The notes below the pieces were generated by a model, which ran no database searches, was not told the DNA's origin, and was given only the letters and a program-made list of their open reading frames with translations. From Nocardia alba NBRC 108234 (GTDB taxonomy: Bacteria; Actinomycetota; Actinomycetes; Mycobacteriales; Mycobacteriaceae), in assembly GCF_001612665.1 (NCBI RefSeq), contig NZ_BDAX01000006.1:1-64000 (forward strand): a stretch of 64,000 nucleotides of DNA. Reading direction: 5' to 3'. The position numbers were made by a program, and so were the translations under genes. This document shows, one piece after another, positions 8,863-16,780 of this stretch; within the stretch, counting starts at the first letter, position 1; each line of letters starts with the position of its first letter.

Positions 8863-9177
8863 TCACAGGTTCACCCCGGCGGCGGTGATCTTCTTGACGT
8901 TGGCATCGTCGACCGTCGCGTACGTATCGGCGCTGGTCCCGAACTGAACGCCCGTCTTGTCGATCGCGGTCTGCCAGTTCTTCAACCAGGTCTCGACCTT
9001 GCCGATCACACCCCCGACCTTCGTCCCCTCGGCACCGTAGTCGCGACCGGCTTGCGCGGCGGTGAAGGACCAGCCCTTGACATCGGCCGAGCAGGTCCCG
9101 ATGTCGGCTGCCGACGCCTTCAAGTTCGACGCGGCCTTACGCAGAGCCGTCGGGTCGACAGTCACTGAATCGCCCAC
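8863..9177 (-). CDS. EspC-like type VII secretion substrate
   Basis: The ORF is open to 9357. The GTG at 9177 has AAGGAGG five bases upstream and gives 104 residues beginning MGDSVTVDPTALRKAASNLKA, which fits this small helical family. I therefore discard the 60-codon extension. The pattern DPTALRKAA...Y..V/D...A is like the EspC-type partner proteins and like the gene at 3327. It heads the three-gene minus-strand cluster, as its counterpart heads the plus-strand one. It probably pairs with the WXG-type protein encoded 48 bp downstream. Confidence 0.65.
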   Translation of the reverse strand: MGDSVTVDPTALRKAASNLKASAADIGTCSADVKGWSFTAAQAGRDYGAEGTKVGGVIGKVETWLKNWQTAIDKTGVQFGTSADTYATVDDANVKKITAAGVNL

Positions 9178-9307
9178 TTCCCCCTCCTTCTGGTCGAGCG
9201 CCGGCAGGCGCACTACTCCCTTAGACGCGCCACAACCGGGATCGGTTCCACGATCACACGACGAATACCGCTGTGCTCGGATTCGATCACAGCGGCACCC
9301 TCGTGCG

Positions 9308-9616
9308 CTACTTCTCCAAATTCCCCTGATCGGTCTTGCGCCACTCCGATGTCCCATCGGGATGGCGGTGGTACTCCCACGCGGCGTAGTCGCCGTCTTC
9401 CTCGACGACGGTGACGTGATCGGCCAGGCCGTCGTGGTCGTAGTCGGACCAGATGCTGGTCGAGTCGGCGTCGCTGGTGGAGAGGGAGTCCACGACGCCG
9501 TCGTGGTCGAGGTCGAGGGATGGGTTGTTCAGCTCGACGGGGCCGAGGCCACCCAGGGACGAGTGGGCATCGATGTCGGGTAGGCCGAGGCCGGGGAACT
9601 CACCCGAGGTGACCAT
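9308..9616 (-). CDS. Small acidic protein with two DxDxDG calcium-loop repeats
   Basis: A 102-aa protein. The ATG at 9616 is preceded by GGAGGAG, so the 21-codon upstream extension is rejected. Two loops, DLDHDGVVDSL (about 35-45) and DYDHDGLADHV (about 57-67), match the DxDxDG calcium-binding pattern of dockerin/EF-hand-like repeats. A region AWEYHRHPDGTSEW follows. There is no signal peptide, so export, if any, would need another route. It lies 130 bp upstream of the EspC-like gene. This resembles a small uncharacterised actinobacterial family (possibly DUF6802); the identification is tentative. Confidence 0.65.
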   Translation of the reverse strand: MVTSGEFPGLGLPDIDAHSSLGGLGPVELNNPSLDLDHDGVVDSLSTSDADSTSIWSDYDHDGLADHVTVVEEDGDYAAWEYHRHPDGTSEWRKTDQGNLEK

Positions 9617-9707
9617 GACTGCTCCTCCAACGCAAAACTCGCGGATGACGACGTGGCGGGGTTGCGACCATCTTGTCATCCGCGAGCCGTCGCCGGACGG
9701 TTCGGGT

Positions 9708-9899
9708 CTACTTGCTCGGGATGAGGATCCACAGCGCCAGGTAGATCAGGAACTGCGGGCCGGGAAGCAGGCACGACACGACGAAGACCAGGCGGACGAT
9801 GCTGGGGTTCCAGCCGTAGCGCTCGGCGAGGCCACCGCAGACGCCTGCGATCCACTTGTTGCTGGTCGAACGGGTGAGGCGGCGGGCGGGGGCGGTCAT
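9708..9899 (-). CDS. PspC-domain small membrane protein
   Basis: A 63-aa protein starting at 9899 (GGAAGG seven bases upstream). The core NKWIAGVCGGLAERYGWNPSIVRLVFV is the PspC domain, followed by one hydrophobic segment (about 30-55) and the usual ILIPSK-type end. Stand-alone PspC proteins are inner-membrane components linked to envelope-stress response. In actinobacteria they occur as single genes, and no psp partner is seen here. It is divergent from the ABC-F gene at 10044. Confidence 0.85.
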   Translation of the reverse strand: MTAPARRLTRSTSNKWIAGVCGGLAERYGWNPSIVRLVFVVSCLLPGPQFLIYLALWILIPSK

Positions 9900-10043
9900 G
9901 GTGTTGCCTTCCTGTGGAGCGGTGATGTCTCCACTGTGCCGTCGCGGCGCCACCGCCCGCATCGGTCCACAGACCCATACGCACCCTGATTTCGACGGGC
10001 CCCGACCTCAGGGTCGGACCCCGAGACGGGCACAATTGTCGAG

Positions 10044-11684
10044 GTGAGCACGACATTGCACGCCAGCGGCCTGTCCGCGGGGCACGCCGAACGGACCCTG
10101 TTCGCCGACCTCGATTTCACTCTCGCCCCCGGCGATGTGATCGGGCTGGTCGGGGTGAACGGCGCGGGCAAGTCGACGCTGCTGCGGATGCTGGCCGAGC
10201 GCCGGCCGGGCGAGGGCACCATCGCGTTGAGCCCGCCGGATGCGACCGTCGGCTATCTGACGCAGGAGCCCGAGCGCATCGAGGGTGAGACGGTGCTCGA
10301 ATTCCTCTCGCGTCGAACCGGAGTCGCGCACGCCCAGCGGGTGATGGACGCCGCGGCCGAACGCCTCGGCGACGGCGGCGACGACGACTACTCGCCCGCG
10401 CTGGAGCACTGGCTGGCGCTGGGCGGGGCCGATCTCGATCAGCGCGCCGAGGAGGTCGCCGCGGATCTGGGCCTGACCCACGGCTTGGCCGGCGGGCTCG
10501 ACACCCCGATGACGGGGCTGTCCGGCGGCCAGGCCGCGCGCGCGGGGTTGGCTTCGGTGTTGTTGTCGCGCTTCGACATTCTGTTGCTCGACGAGCCGAC
10601 CAACGACCTCGATCTCGACGGCCTGGACCGGCTGGAACGGTTCGTCACCGGTGTGCGCGTACCGCTCATGGTCATCAGCCACGATCGAGAGTTCTTGGCG
10701 CGCACCGTGAACAGCGTCCTCGAACTCGATCTGGCCCAGCAGCAGACCGGCTTCTACGACGGCGGCTACGACTCCTATCTCGCCGAACGCGAGATCGCTC
10801 GCAAGCACACCCGCGAGGCCTACGACGAATTCGCCGACACCAAAGCGGGTTTGGAGTCACGTGCGCAGATGCAGCGCAATTGGCTCGAGCACGGCGTGCG
10901 CAACGCGCGGCGCAAGGGCAAGAACGACTCCGACAAGATGGGCCGCAAGACCCGCGCGGAATCCACCGAGAAGCAGGCCGCCAAGGCCCGCCAGACGCAG
11001 CGCCGGATCGAACGCCTCGAGGTGGTCGACGAGCCGCGCAAGGAGTGGGAGCTGCGCATGGAGATCGCGACCGCCCCGCGCAGCGGCGCGGTGGTGGCCA
11101 CCGCCAACAACGCCACCCTCGCACGCGGCGAGTTCACCCTGGGCCCGATCACCACTCAGATCGACTGGGCCGACCGGATCGTGCTCACCGGCGCCAACGG
11201 CTCGGGCAAGTCGACCCTGCTCGGGCTGCTGCTCGGCAAGATCGCACCCGATTCCGGTTCGGCCGCACTGGGTTCCGGTGTCGAGATCGGCGAGGTCGAC
11301 CAGGCGCGCGGGCTGTTCCGCGGTGCCGACGCGCTGGCCGACACCTTCGCCGCGGCGATGCCGGACTGGCCCGATGCCGAGGTCCGCACGCTGCTGGCCA
11401 AATTCGGCCTGCGCGGTCCGCACGTGACCCGCGCCTGCGACACGCTGTCCCCCGGCGAACGCACCCGCGCGGCGCTGGCCCTGCTCCAGGCGCGCGGGGT
11501 GAACCTGCTGGTCCTCGACGAACCGACCAACCACCTCGACCTGCCCGCCATCGAACAACTGGAGCAGGCCGTCGAATCCTTCACCGGCACGTTGATTCTG
11601 GTGACCCATGATCGCCGGATGCTGGATTCTGTTCGTGCCACCCGCCGTTGGCATATGTCCGGTGGGCTTCTCAGCGAGGAATAG
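10044..11684 (+). CDS. ABC-F family ATPase (translation/ribosome-associated)
   Basis: A 546-aa soluble protein with two ABC domains and no TM segments. Domain 1 has GVNGAGKST (about 36-44), LSGGQAARAG and LLLDEPTNDLD. Domain 2 has GANGSGKST (about 384), LSPGERTRAAL and LVLDEPTNHLD. Between them is the charged helical linker (about 240-330) typical of ABC-F proteins, which act on the ribosome in translation elongation or antibiotic resistance. A close match to a named resistance subtype cannot be claimed. The GTG start at 10044 has only a weak upstream purine run. The next gene starts 4 bp after its stop. Confidence 0.92.
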   Translation: MSTTLHASGLSAGHAERTLFADLDFTLAPGDVIGLVGVNGAGKSTLLRMLAERRPGEGTIALSPPDATVGYLTQEPERIEGETVLEFLSRRTGVAHAQRVMDAAAERLGDGGDDDYSPALEHWLALGGADLDQRAEEVAADLGLTHGLAGGLDTPMTGLSGGQAARAGLASVLLSRFDILLLDEPTNDLDLDGLDRLERFVTGVRVPLMVISHDREFLARTVNSVLELDLAQQQTGFYDGGYDSYLAEREIARKHTREAYDEFADTKAGLESRAQMQRNWLEHGVRNARRKGKNDSDKMGRKTRAESTEKQAAKARQTQRRIERLEVVDEPRKEWELRMEIATAPRSGAVVATANNATLARGEFTLGPITTQIDWADRIVLTGANGSGKSTLLGLLLGKIAPDSGSAALGSGVEIGEVDQARGLFRGADALADTFAAAMPDWPDAEVRTLLAKFGLRGPHVTRACDTLSPGERTRAALALLQARGVNLLVLDEPTNHLDLPAIEQLEQAVESFTGTLILVTHDRRMLDSVRATRRWHMSGGLLSEE

Positions 11685-11688
11685 ACGC

Positions 11689-12117
11689 ATGGACTACGCA
11701 TTAGGTATCGACACCCGAATCACCCTGCTCGTCACCGGATTCCTCTTCCTGAGCGCGTTGCTGCTCGGAGTGTGGAAGTACCACGGCATCCGGGTCGACG
11801 GCGCGGCGCACGTGTATGTCGACATCGCCCACCGCGCCGCGCTGATGTACTCCTTCGCGGGGATCCTGCTCGCGGTATTCACCGAGCTCAGCGCCTGGCC
11901 GACGATCGTCAACCTGACCGCCGACCTGGTGGTGCTCGCGTTCTTCGCCGGTGCGATCGCCAGCTACGCCCTGCACGGGCTGCGCCGCGACACCACCAAT
12001 CAGTTCGGCGGGAAGCGGATTCCCACCGAACTACGGCTGTCGATGTACGGGCTGATCGCGGGCGAGATCGGCGGCTTCGCAGTGTTGTTCAGTGGTTTCG
12101 TCGCCGAACAGTTCTAG
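11689..12117 (+). CDS. Hypothetical four-helix membrane protein
   Basis: A 142-aa protein starting at ATG 11689, four bases after the ABC-F stop; the longer ORF start would lie inside the ABC-F gene. Four hydrophobic segments are visible: about 8-26, 44-64, 66-86 and 118-138. His pairs occur in KYHGI and DIAHRAA. No recognised catalytic motif. It is probably cotranscribed with the ABC-F gene. Its stop overlaps the stop of the convergent gene by four bases (12114-12117). Confidence 0.75.
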   Translation: MDYALGIDTRITLLVTGFLFLSALLLGVWKYHGIRVDGAAHVYVDIAHRAALMYSFAGILLAVFTELSAWPTIVNLTADLVVLAFFAGAIASYALHGLRRDTTNQFGGKRIPTELRLSMYGLIAGEIGGFAVLFSGFVAEQF

Positions 12118-12473
12118 AACGACTGCACCACAGCGGGTTCGGCCGCACCGAACAGGTCGATGTCGGAGCCGAGCTTGGCCCCGATCAGTCCGGCGCCCAA
12201 GGTGACACCGAGCACAGCGAATACCGCGATGGCCGAACGCGAGCGCGGCATCCGTGGCGCCGCGAAAGCCCGGGGGCGTGGCGCCTCGGCGACCGATTCA
12301 TAGCCGGACTGACCGTAACCCTCGTCCCGAATCGGCACGGTGGGCGAATACCCCTGCGGCACTTCGCGGCACCCCGGCCGACCACAGGCCCCGCCACAGC
12401 GGTGCGGCTGGTCGGCCTCGCCGTACTCGTACGGGTACTGGTCCTGGTAGTTGCGGGCAGGCGGCGGCACCAT
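12114..12473 (-). CDS. Small single-pass membrane protein with Tyr/Pro-rich N-terminus
   Basis: A 119-aa protein. Residues 1-72 are cytoplasmic in style: Tyr/Pro/Gly-rich, with two closely spaced Cys pairs in RCGGACGRPGC. One TM helix follows (about 78-100: SAIAVFAVLGVTLGAGLIGA), then a short acidic tail. AAGGGGG sits six bases before the ATG. The CxxxC...C cluster might bind metal or form disulfides. No family was recognised. It is probably a single-gene transcript upstream of glmM's 3' end. Confidence 0.65.
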   Translation of the reverse strand: MVPPPARNYQDQYPYEYGEADQPHRCGGACGRPGCREVPQGYSPTVPIRDEGYGQSGYESVAEAPRPRAFAAPRMPRSRSAIAVFAVLGVTLGAGLIGAKLGSDIDLFGAAEPAVVQSF

Positions 12474-12635
12474 GATCGGCCCCCTTCGAATCGTGCTGCG
12501 CGCCAGAATAATCGCCTGCGCCTAGCAGCACACACGCGCTACGGGGCACACAGGTCCTAACGGCGTACCCCTGATACTAGTTGGGCCTCGTGGAACACGC
12601 CACAGCGACGATCGCCGGAATGGTCGTCCCGACGA

Positions 12636-13973
12636 CTAGACCGCGGCGACCCGCTTGGCCAGATCGTCAGCCAGCGCACGCGCCTGCGCGGGATCGGTGG
12701 CCTCCACCATCACCCGTACCAACTGCTCGGTCCCGCTGGGCCGCAACAGCACTCGCCCGGTCTCCCCCAGCATCCGCTCGGCCTCCGCGACCGCCTCCAG
12801 CACCTCGGGCGCGACCGCGACAGCGCCCTTGTCGGACACCGCGACATTGATCAACACCTGCGGCACCGTGGTCATCACCGACGCCAGCGAGGCCAACGTG
12901 GCCTTGGTCTGCGCCATCCGCGCCATCAACCGCAGGCCGGTGAGCACCCCGTCGCCGGTGGTGCCGAACCGCGGGAACACCACATGTCCGGACTGCTCCC
13001 CGCCCAGGCTGTACCCGCCGCGACGCAACTCCTCGAGCACGTACCGGTCGCCGACAGCGGCGGTGATCACGGTGATCTCGGCAGCGCGCATCGCGATGTG
13101 CAGGCCGAGGTTGCTCATCACGGTGGCGACGAGCGTGTTGTCGACCAGCTCGCCCGCTTCCCGCATAGCCAGCGCGAGCACCGCCATGATCGCGTCACCG
13201 TCGACGATCTCGCCCGCCGCGTCGACGGCGAGGCAGCGATCGGCGTCACCGTCGAGCGCGATGCCGAGGTCGGCGCCGTGTTGCAGGACCGCGCGCCGCA
13301 CGGTGCCCAGATGGGTCGAGCCGCAACCGTCGTTGATGTTGAGCCCGTTGGGTTCAGCGTTGATCGCGATCACCGTCGCGCCCGCCTCCCGGTACACCTG
13401 CGGGGCCACCTCGGCGGCCGCGCCGTGCGCGCAGTCGACGACAACGGTGAGCCCGGACAGATCCTGGCCGGTGGATTCGAGCAGATGCTCGACATAGCGT
13501 TCGTGCGTGCCCTCGACGGTGTAGTCACCACGCACCCGGCCGATGCCCGCGCCGGTCGGGCGCACGGTGACGCCTTCGGCGATCAGGGCCTCGATCCGCG
13601 CTTCGATCGCGTCGTCGAGCTTGTGCCCACCCGCCGCGAAGATCTTGATGCCGTTGTCGGGCATGGGGTTGTGCGAGGCGGAGATCATCACGCCGAAGCA
13701 CGCGTCGTACAGGCCGGTCAGGTAGGCCACGGCCGGAGTCGGCAGCACGCCCACCGAGAGAACATCGACGCCGACGGAGGTCAAGCCCGCGGTGACAGCG
13801 GCCTCGAGCATCTCGCCGCTGGCGCGGGGGTCGCGACCGAGCACCGCGACCGGGCGCTTCTTGCCGCGGATGAGCACCTGCGCCGCCGCGGCGGCCACGC
13901 GCATCGCCAGCTCCGGGCTCAGCGACTCATTGGCGAGCCCGCGAACACCGTCTGTGCCGAACAGCCGTCCCAT
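12636..13973 (-). CDS. glmM: Phosphoglucosamine mutase
   Basis: Interconverts glucosamine-6-phosphate and glucosamine-1-phosphate for UDP-GlcNAc synthesis. The N-terminus [15 protein letters not shown], the active-site phosphoserine loop [17 protein letters not shown] (Ser about 103), the metal loop ALDGDADRC (about 243) and the phosphate-binding C-terminal [15 protein letters not shown] are all intact. At 445 aa it has normal length. It follows rpsI with 165 bp in between, holding a strong hairpin, so it may be transcribed separately or by read-through from the rplM-rpsI operon. Its partner enzyme GlmS is at 173-2053. Confidence 0.97.
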   Translation of the reverse strand: MGRLFGTDGVRGLANESLSPELAMRVAAAAAQVLIRGKKRPVAVLGRDPRASGEMLEAAVTAGLTSVGVDVLSVGVLPTPAVAYLTGLYDACFGVMISASHNPMPDNGIKIFAAGGHKLDDAIEARIEALIAEGVTVRPTGAGIGRVRGDYTVEGTHERYVEHLLESTGQDLSGLTVVVDCAHGAAAEVAPQVYREAGATVIAINAEPNGLNINDGCGSTHLGTVRRAVLQHGADLGIALDGDADRCLAVDAAGEIVDGDAIMAVLALAMREAGELVDNTLVATVMSNLGLHIAMRAAEITVITAAVGDRYVLEELRRGGYSLGGEQSGHVVFPRFGTTGDGVLTGLRLMARMAQTKATLASLASVMTTVPQVLINVAVSDKGAVAVAPEVLEAVAEAERMLGETGRVLLRPSGTEQLVRVMVEATDPAQARALADDLAKRVAAV

Positions 13974-14011
13974 AAAAACCCTCTACCAGTCGTAGGTCCC
14001 CGAATACAGCA

Positions 14012-14050
14012 CGAGAGCAGGCAACCAGCGGTGCTGGAAGCCTGCTCTCG
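14012..14050 (-). terminator. Hairpin between rpsI and glmM
   Basis: An 11-bp perfect stem (CGAGAGCAGGC at 14012-14022, GCCTGCTCTCG at 14040-14050) has a loop that can itself fold (ACCAGC/GCTGG). It lies 89 bases past the rpsI stop, without a clear T-tract. It probably ends or attenuates rplM-rpsI transcription before glmM. Confidence 0.6.
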
Positions 14051-14138
14051 CACACAAGCTCCGCCGACCAGGCCCATCCCCACTCGCGCGGGGAGCATAC
14101 CTAGCGTATGCGAAGGCCAGGAGTCGACAGTGCGTAAA

Positions 14139-14663
14139 TCAGCGCTTCGAGTACTGAGGCGCCTTACGGGCCTTCTTCAGGCCGTACTTCTTACGCTCGG
14201 TGGCACGCGGGTCACGCGTCAGGAAGCCGGCACGCTTGAGCGCGGGACGGTCGTCCGGGGTGACCTCGATGAGCGCGCGGGCGATGGCCAGACGCAGAGC
14301 GCCTGCCTGACCCGACGGGCCGCCACCGACCAGGCGAGCGAAGATGTCGAAGTTCTCGACACGCTCGACCAGGACCAGCGGGGACTTCACGAGCTGCTGG
14401 TGCACCTTGTTCGGGAAGTAATCCTCGATGGTGCGGCCGTTGAGCTCGAAGTTGCCCGAACCGGGCACCAGGCGAACGCGGACAACGGCTTCCTTGCGGC
14501 GGCCGACGGTCTGCACCGGGCGGTCGATGGTGATCGGCTCGAAGGCCAGCTCTTCCTCGACGTATTCGCCTTCGGCGTAGCCTTCGCCGTCTTCGACGAT
14601 CTCGACGACGACCTCATCGGTGGCGTCGAACTCTTCGGCTGCGAACTCTTCAGGAGCGGTCAC
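14139..14663 (-). CDS. rpsI: 30S ribosomal protein S9
   Basis: A 174-aa protein of the small-subunit head. The conserved core starts at [18 protein letters not shown] and ends with the basic tail [12 protein letters not shown] that reaches the P-site tRNA. The first about 45 residues are an acidic extension, common in actinobacterial S9. The GTG start at 14663 overlaps the rplM stop by four bases, so S9 is translated by coupling with L13. Confidence 0.97.
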   Translation of the reverse strand: MTAPEEFAAEEFDATDEVVVEIVEDGEGYAEGEYVEEELAFEPITIDRPVQTVGRRKEAVVRVRLVPGSGNFELNGRTIEDYFPNKVHQQLVKSPLVLVERVENFDIFARLVGGGPSGQAGALRLAIARALIEVTPDDRPALKRAGFLTRDPRATERKKYGLKKARKAPQYSKR

Positions 14664-15103
14664 TGGGCCACCTGCTTGATCTCGAACGGAACCGGCTGCT
14701 GCGCGGCGTGGGGGTGGTTCGGGCCTGCGTAGACCTTCAGCTTGCCCGCGATCGCGTTACCCAGCTTGTTCTTCGGGATCATGCCCTTGACGGCCTTCTC
14801 CACGAGACGATCGGGACGGGTCGCCAACACCTCGCCGACAGTGCGCGACTTGAGGCCGCCCGGGTGTCCGCTGTGGTGGTGGATGAGCTTGTCCTGCTTC
14901 TTGTTGCCCGAGATGGCAACCTTGTCCGCGTTGATGATGATGACGAAGTCGCCACCATCGACGTGGGGTGCGTAGGTCGGCTTGCCCTTGCCGCGCAGCA
15001 GGCCAGCGGCCTGCACGGCGAGACGGCCGAGGACTACGTCAGTGGCGTCGATGACGTACCACTTGCGGGTGACGTCACCCGCCTTGGGGCTGTACGTAGG
15101 CAC
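14660..15103 (-). CDS. rplM: 50S ribosomal protein L13
   Basis: A 147-aa early-assembly large-subunit protein. The ORF is open to 15448, but the GTG at 15103 begins [20 protein letters not shown], the actinobacterial L13 start. The motifs [27 protein letters not shown] and the SGHPGGLK loop are present. It is first gene of the rplM-rpsI operon. In M. tuberculosis the gene just beyond is esxT; here the position is taken by the Hsp70-like gene. Confidence 0.97.
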   Translation of the reverse strand: MPTYSPKAGDVTRKWYVIDATDVVLGRLAVQAAGLLRGKGKPTYAPHVDGGDFVIIINADKVAISGNKKQDKLIHHHSGHPGGLKSRTVGEVLATRPDRLVEKAVKGMIPKNKLGNAIAGKLKVYAGPNHPHAAQQPVPFEIKQVAQ

Positions 15104-15279
15104 AGTCGTTCCCTGTCTGTCGTCGGTGTTGCCGGCCCTGATGTGTGGATCGAGACTGTCCTGGCGGCCGGTGGAGACCCAGGACATCGAGGAGACGCCG
15201 ATCCGCGAACGGTTCGACGCTCCACACGCCAACCGGCAACGATACCAGCCACGCATCACCGACCCGCAATCGGGAGGTG

Positions 15280-16635
15280 CTAGATCACCACTGGCGGACC
15301 CGGGTCGGTCGCCCGCGCGGGACCGGGAATCAGATAGCGCAGGGTGTCGGTGCCGGGGTTGACGCAGGCGGACTCGTCGACCAGCAGGCCACGCGCGGTC
15401 TCGACACCGTCGCGCGGGACCATGTTCGCGTAGGGGGTGAACGCGCAACTCGCCGGTTCAGCGGCGGAGGCGACGGCGGAATCCGGCTGGAACGCGACCA
15501 GCGCCAGCGCGCCGACCACCGCCGGTGTGCCGAAGAAGCCCTTCTTCACCTTCCCGAGCAGTTTCGCGCGGCGATCCTCGCCCGCGTCGTTGTCGTCGAG
15601 AGCGTGCCGCGGTGCGCCTGCGGGCGGACCGGAACTCGGCGGGGGTTGCGTGACGGGCGGACCGGCGACGAATCCGGCCGGTCCCGGTGGCTGGGCGGCG
15701 GGCGGTGCCGTGGGCTGCGCACCCCAGCCGACCTGTGCGGCGACCGACTGACCAGGATGTCCCGAGTCCGGATAGTCGTCCTCCTCGTCGTCGGCCTCTG
15801 GCTCGGTGACCAGCAGATGCGCGGCGCCGAGAACCAGCGCGTGCATCGGATGGTCGGCCACGTGCAGACGCTGGCCCAGATGGTTCTGGAAGGCGAGGCG
15901 CAGGGCGTCGTTGAAGCAGACGTTGCCCGCGAGCAGCACGGTCGAGGTGTCGGCGCCGATCGAGCGGGCCGCGGCCATCGCCTCGATCACCACATTGTCG
16001 GCCGTGCGGGCCTCACGCAGCGCCTCGGCGCCGACCGAGACCTCCGTCGATTCGGTCGGCTGTTCGTCGTCGCCGTGCACCGCGACGACCAGCAGCGAGC
16101 GACCGTCGGAGTAGATCCCGGTGGCGCCGATGCCGGTGCGGTGTCGCTCGCTGGGCGGGGAGACCAGGCCGAGCGCGCGCACATAGCCCGAGAGCGCGAC
16201 GCTCTCCGGCAGTGGTTCCACGGTCACGTCGAGTTGCTCGACCAGCGCCGCGTACACCTCGACCTTGTCCTCGGGCCAGCTGTCCGGATAGGGCAGCGCC
16301 ACCAGTTGTGGCTTCCCCTGGAGGTACTTGCCGATCGCGGCCAGCGGGTTGTAGAGCCGGGCCCGGAAGACCAGCTCGGCGGGCCAGGTGGCACCGGCGA
16401 TCACGATCTGCGGGTGGCCGAGGATGTCGCGCACATCGGCGATCGCCATCCCCAGGTCCGGTCGCTGCCGGTCGACGCCGGCGGTATGCAACCGGCCCGC
16501 GGCATCGGCGAGCAGGTAGGCGGGCGGGGTATAGGTGCCCTCGACCTGTACCGGGCGGACCGGGGTCGCGCCGCCACCCGCGGCCACGGACACCACGTCC
16601 CACCCCAGATGTAGGGCCCCAACTCGAACGGTCAC
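15280..16635 (-). CDS. Membrane-anchored Hsp70/actin-fold protein, T7SS-associated
   Basis: A 451-aa protein. Residues 1-260 look like a degenerate actin/Hsp70 ATPase: a phosphate-loop-like N-terminus ([13 protein letters not shown]), [32 protein letters not shown], and a final [20 protein letters not shown]...[15 protein letters not shown] that matches the Hsp70 'GG...dP..av..GAa' end. A Pro-rich linker follows, then one TM helix (about 372-388), then a short exported domain with two Cys (SCAF, ESACV). The architecture parallels the Rv3446c-like protein at 32614. It takes the position next to rplM that esxT has in M. tuberculosis, which argues for an ESX-4 role. Confidence 0.65.
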   Translation of the reverse strand: MTVRVGALHLGWDVVSVAAGGGATPVRPVQVEGTYTPPAYLLADAAGRLHTAGVDRQRPDLGMAIADVRDILGHPQIVIAGATWPAELVFRARLYNPLAAIGKYLQGKPQLVALPYPDSWPEDKVEVYAALVEQLDVTVEPLPESVALSGYVRALGLVSPPSERHRTGIGATGIYSDGRSLLVVAVHGDDEQPTESTEVSVGAEALREARTADNVVIEAMAAARSIGADTSTVLLAGNVCFNDALRLAFQNHLGQRLHVADHPMHALVLGAAHLLVTEPEADDEEDDYPDSGHPGQSVAAQVGWGAQPTAPPAAQPPGPAGFVAGPPVTQPPPSSGPPAGAPRHALDDNDAGEDRRAKLLGKVKKGFFGTPAVVGALALVAFQPDSAVASAAEPASCAFTPYANMVPRDGVETARGLLVDESACVNPGTDTLRYLIPGPARATDPGPPVVI

Positions 16636-16780
16636 AGGACCAAGTGTGCCCGGTCGATGACAGACCCGCGCATCTCACCCGAATAAACGATGCTGACCTG
16701 CCCGATCATGCTGTGCACATCGCGGCATGCTCGGGCGCCCTGCGTGGTTACGCGAGCTGCCGCCTCCGGGCGCTGACCGA

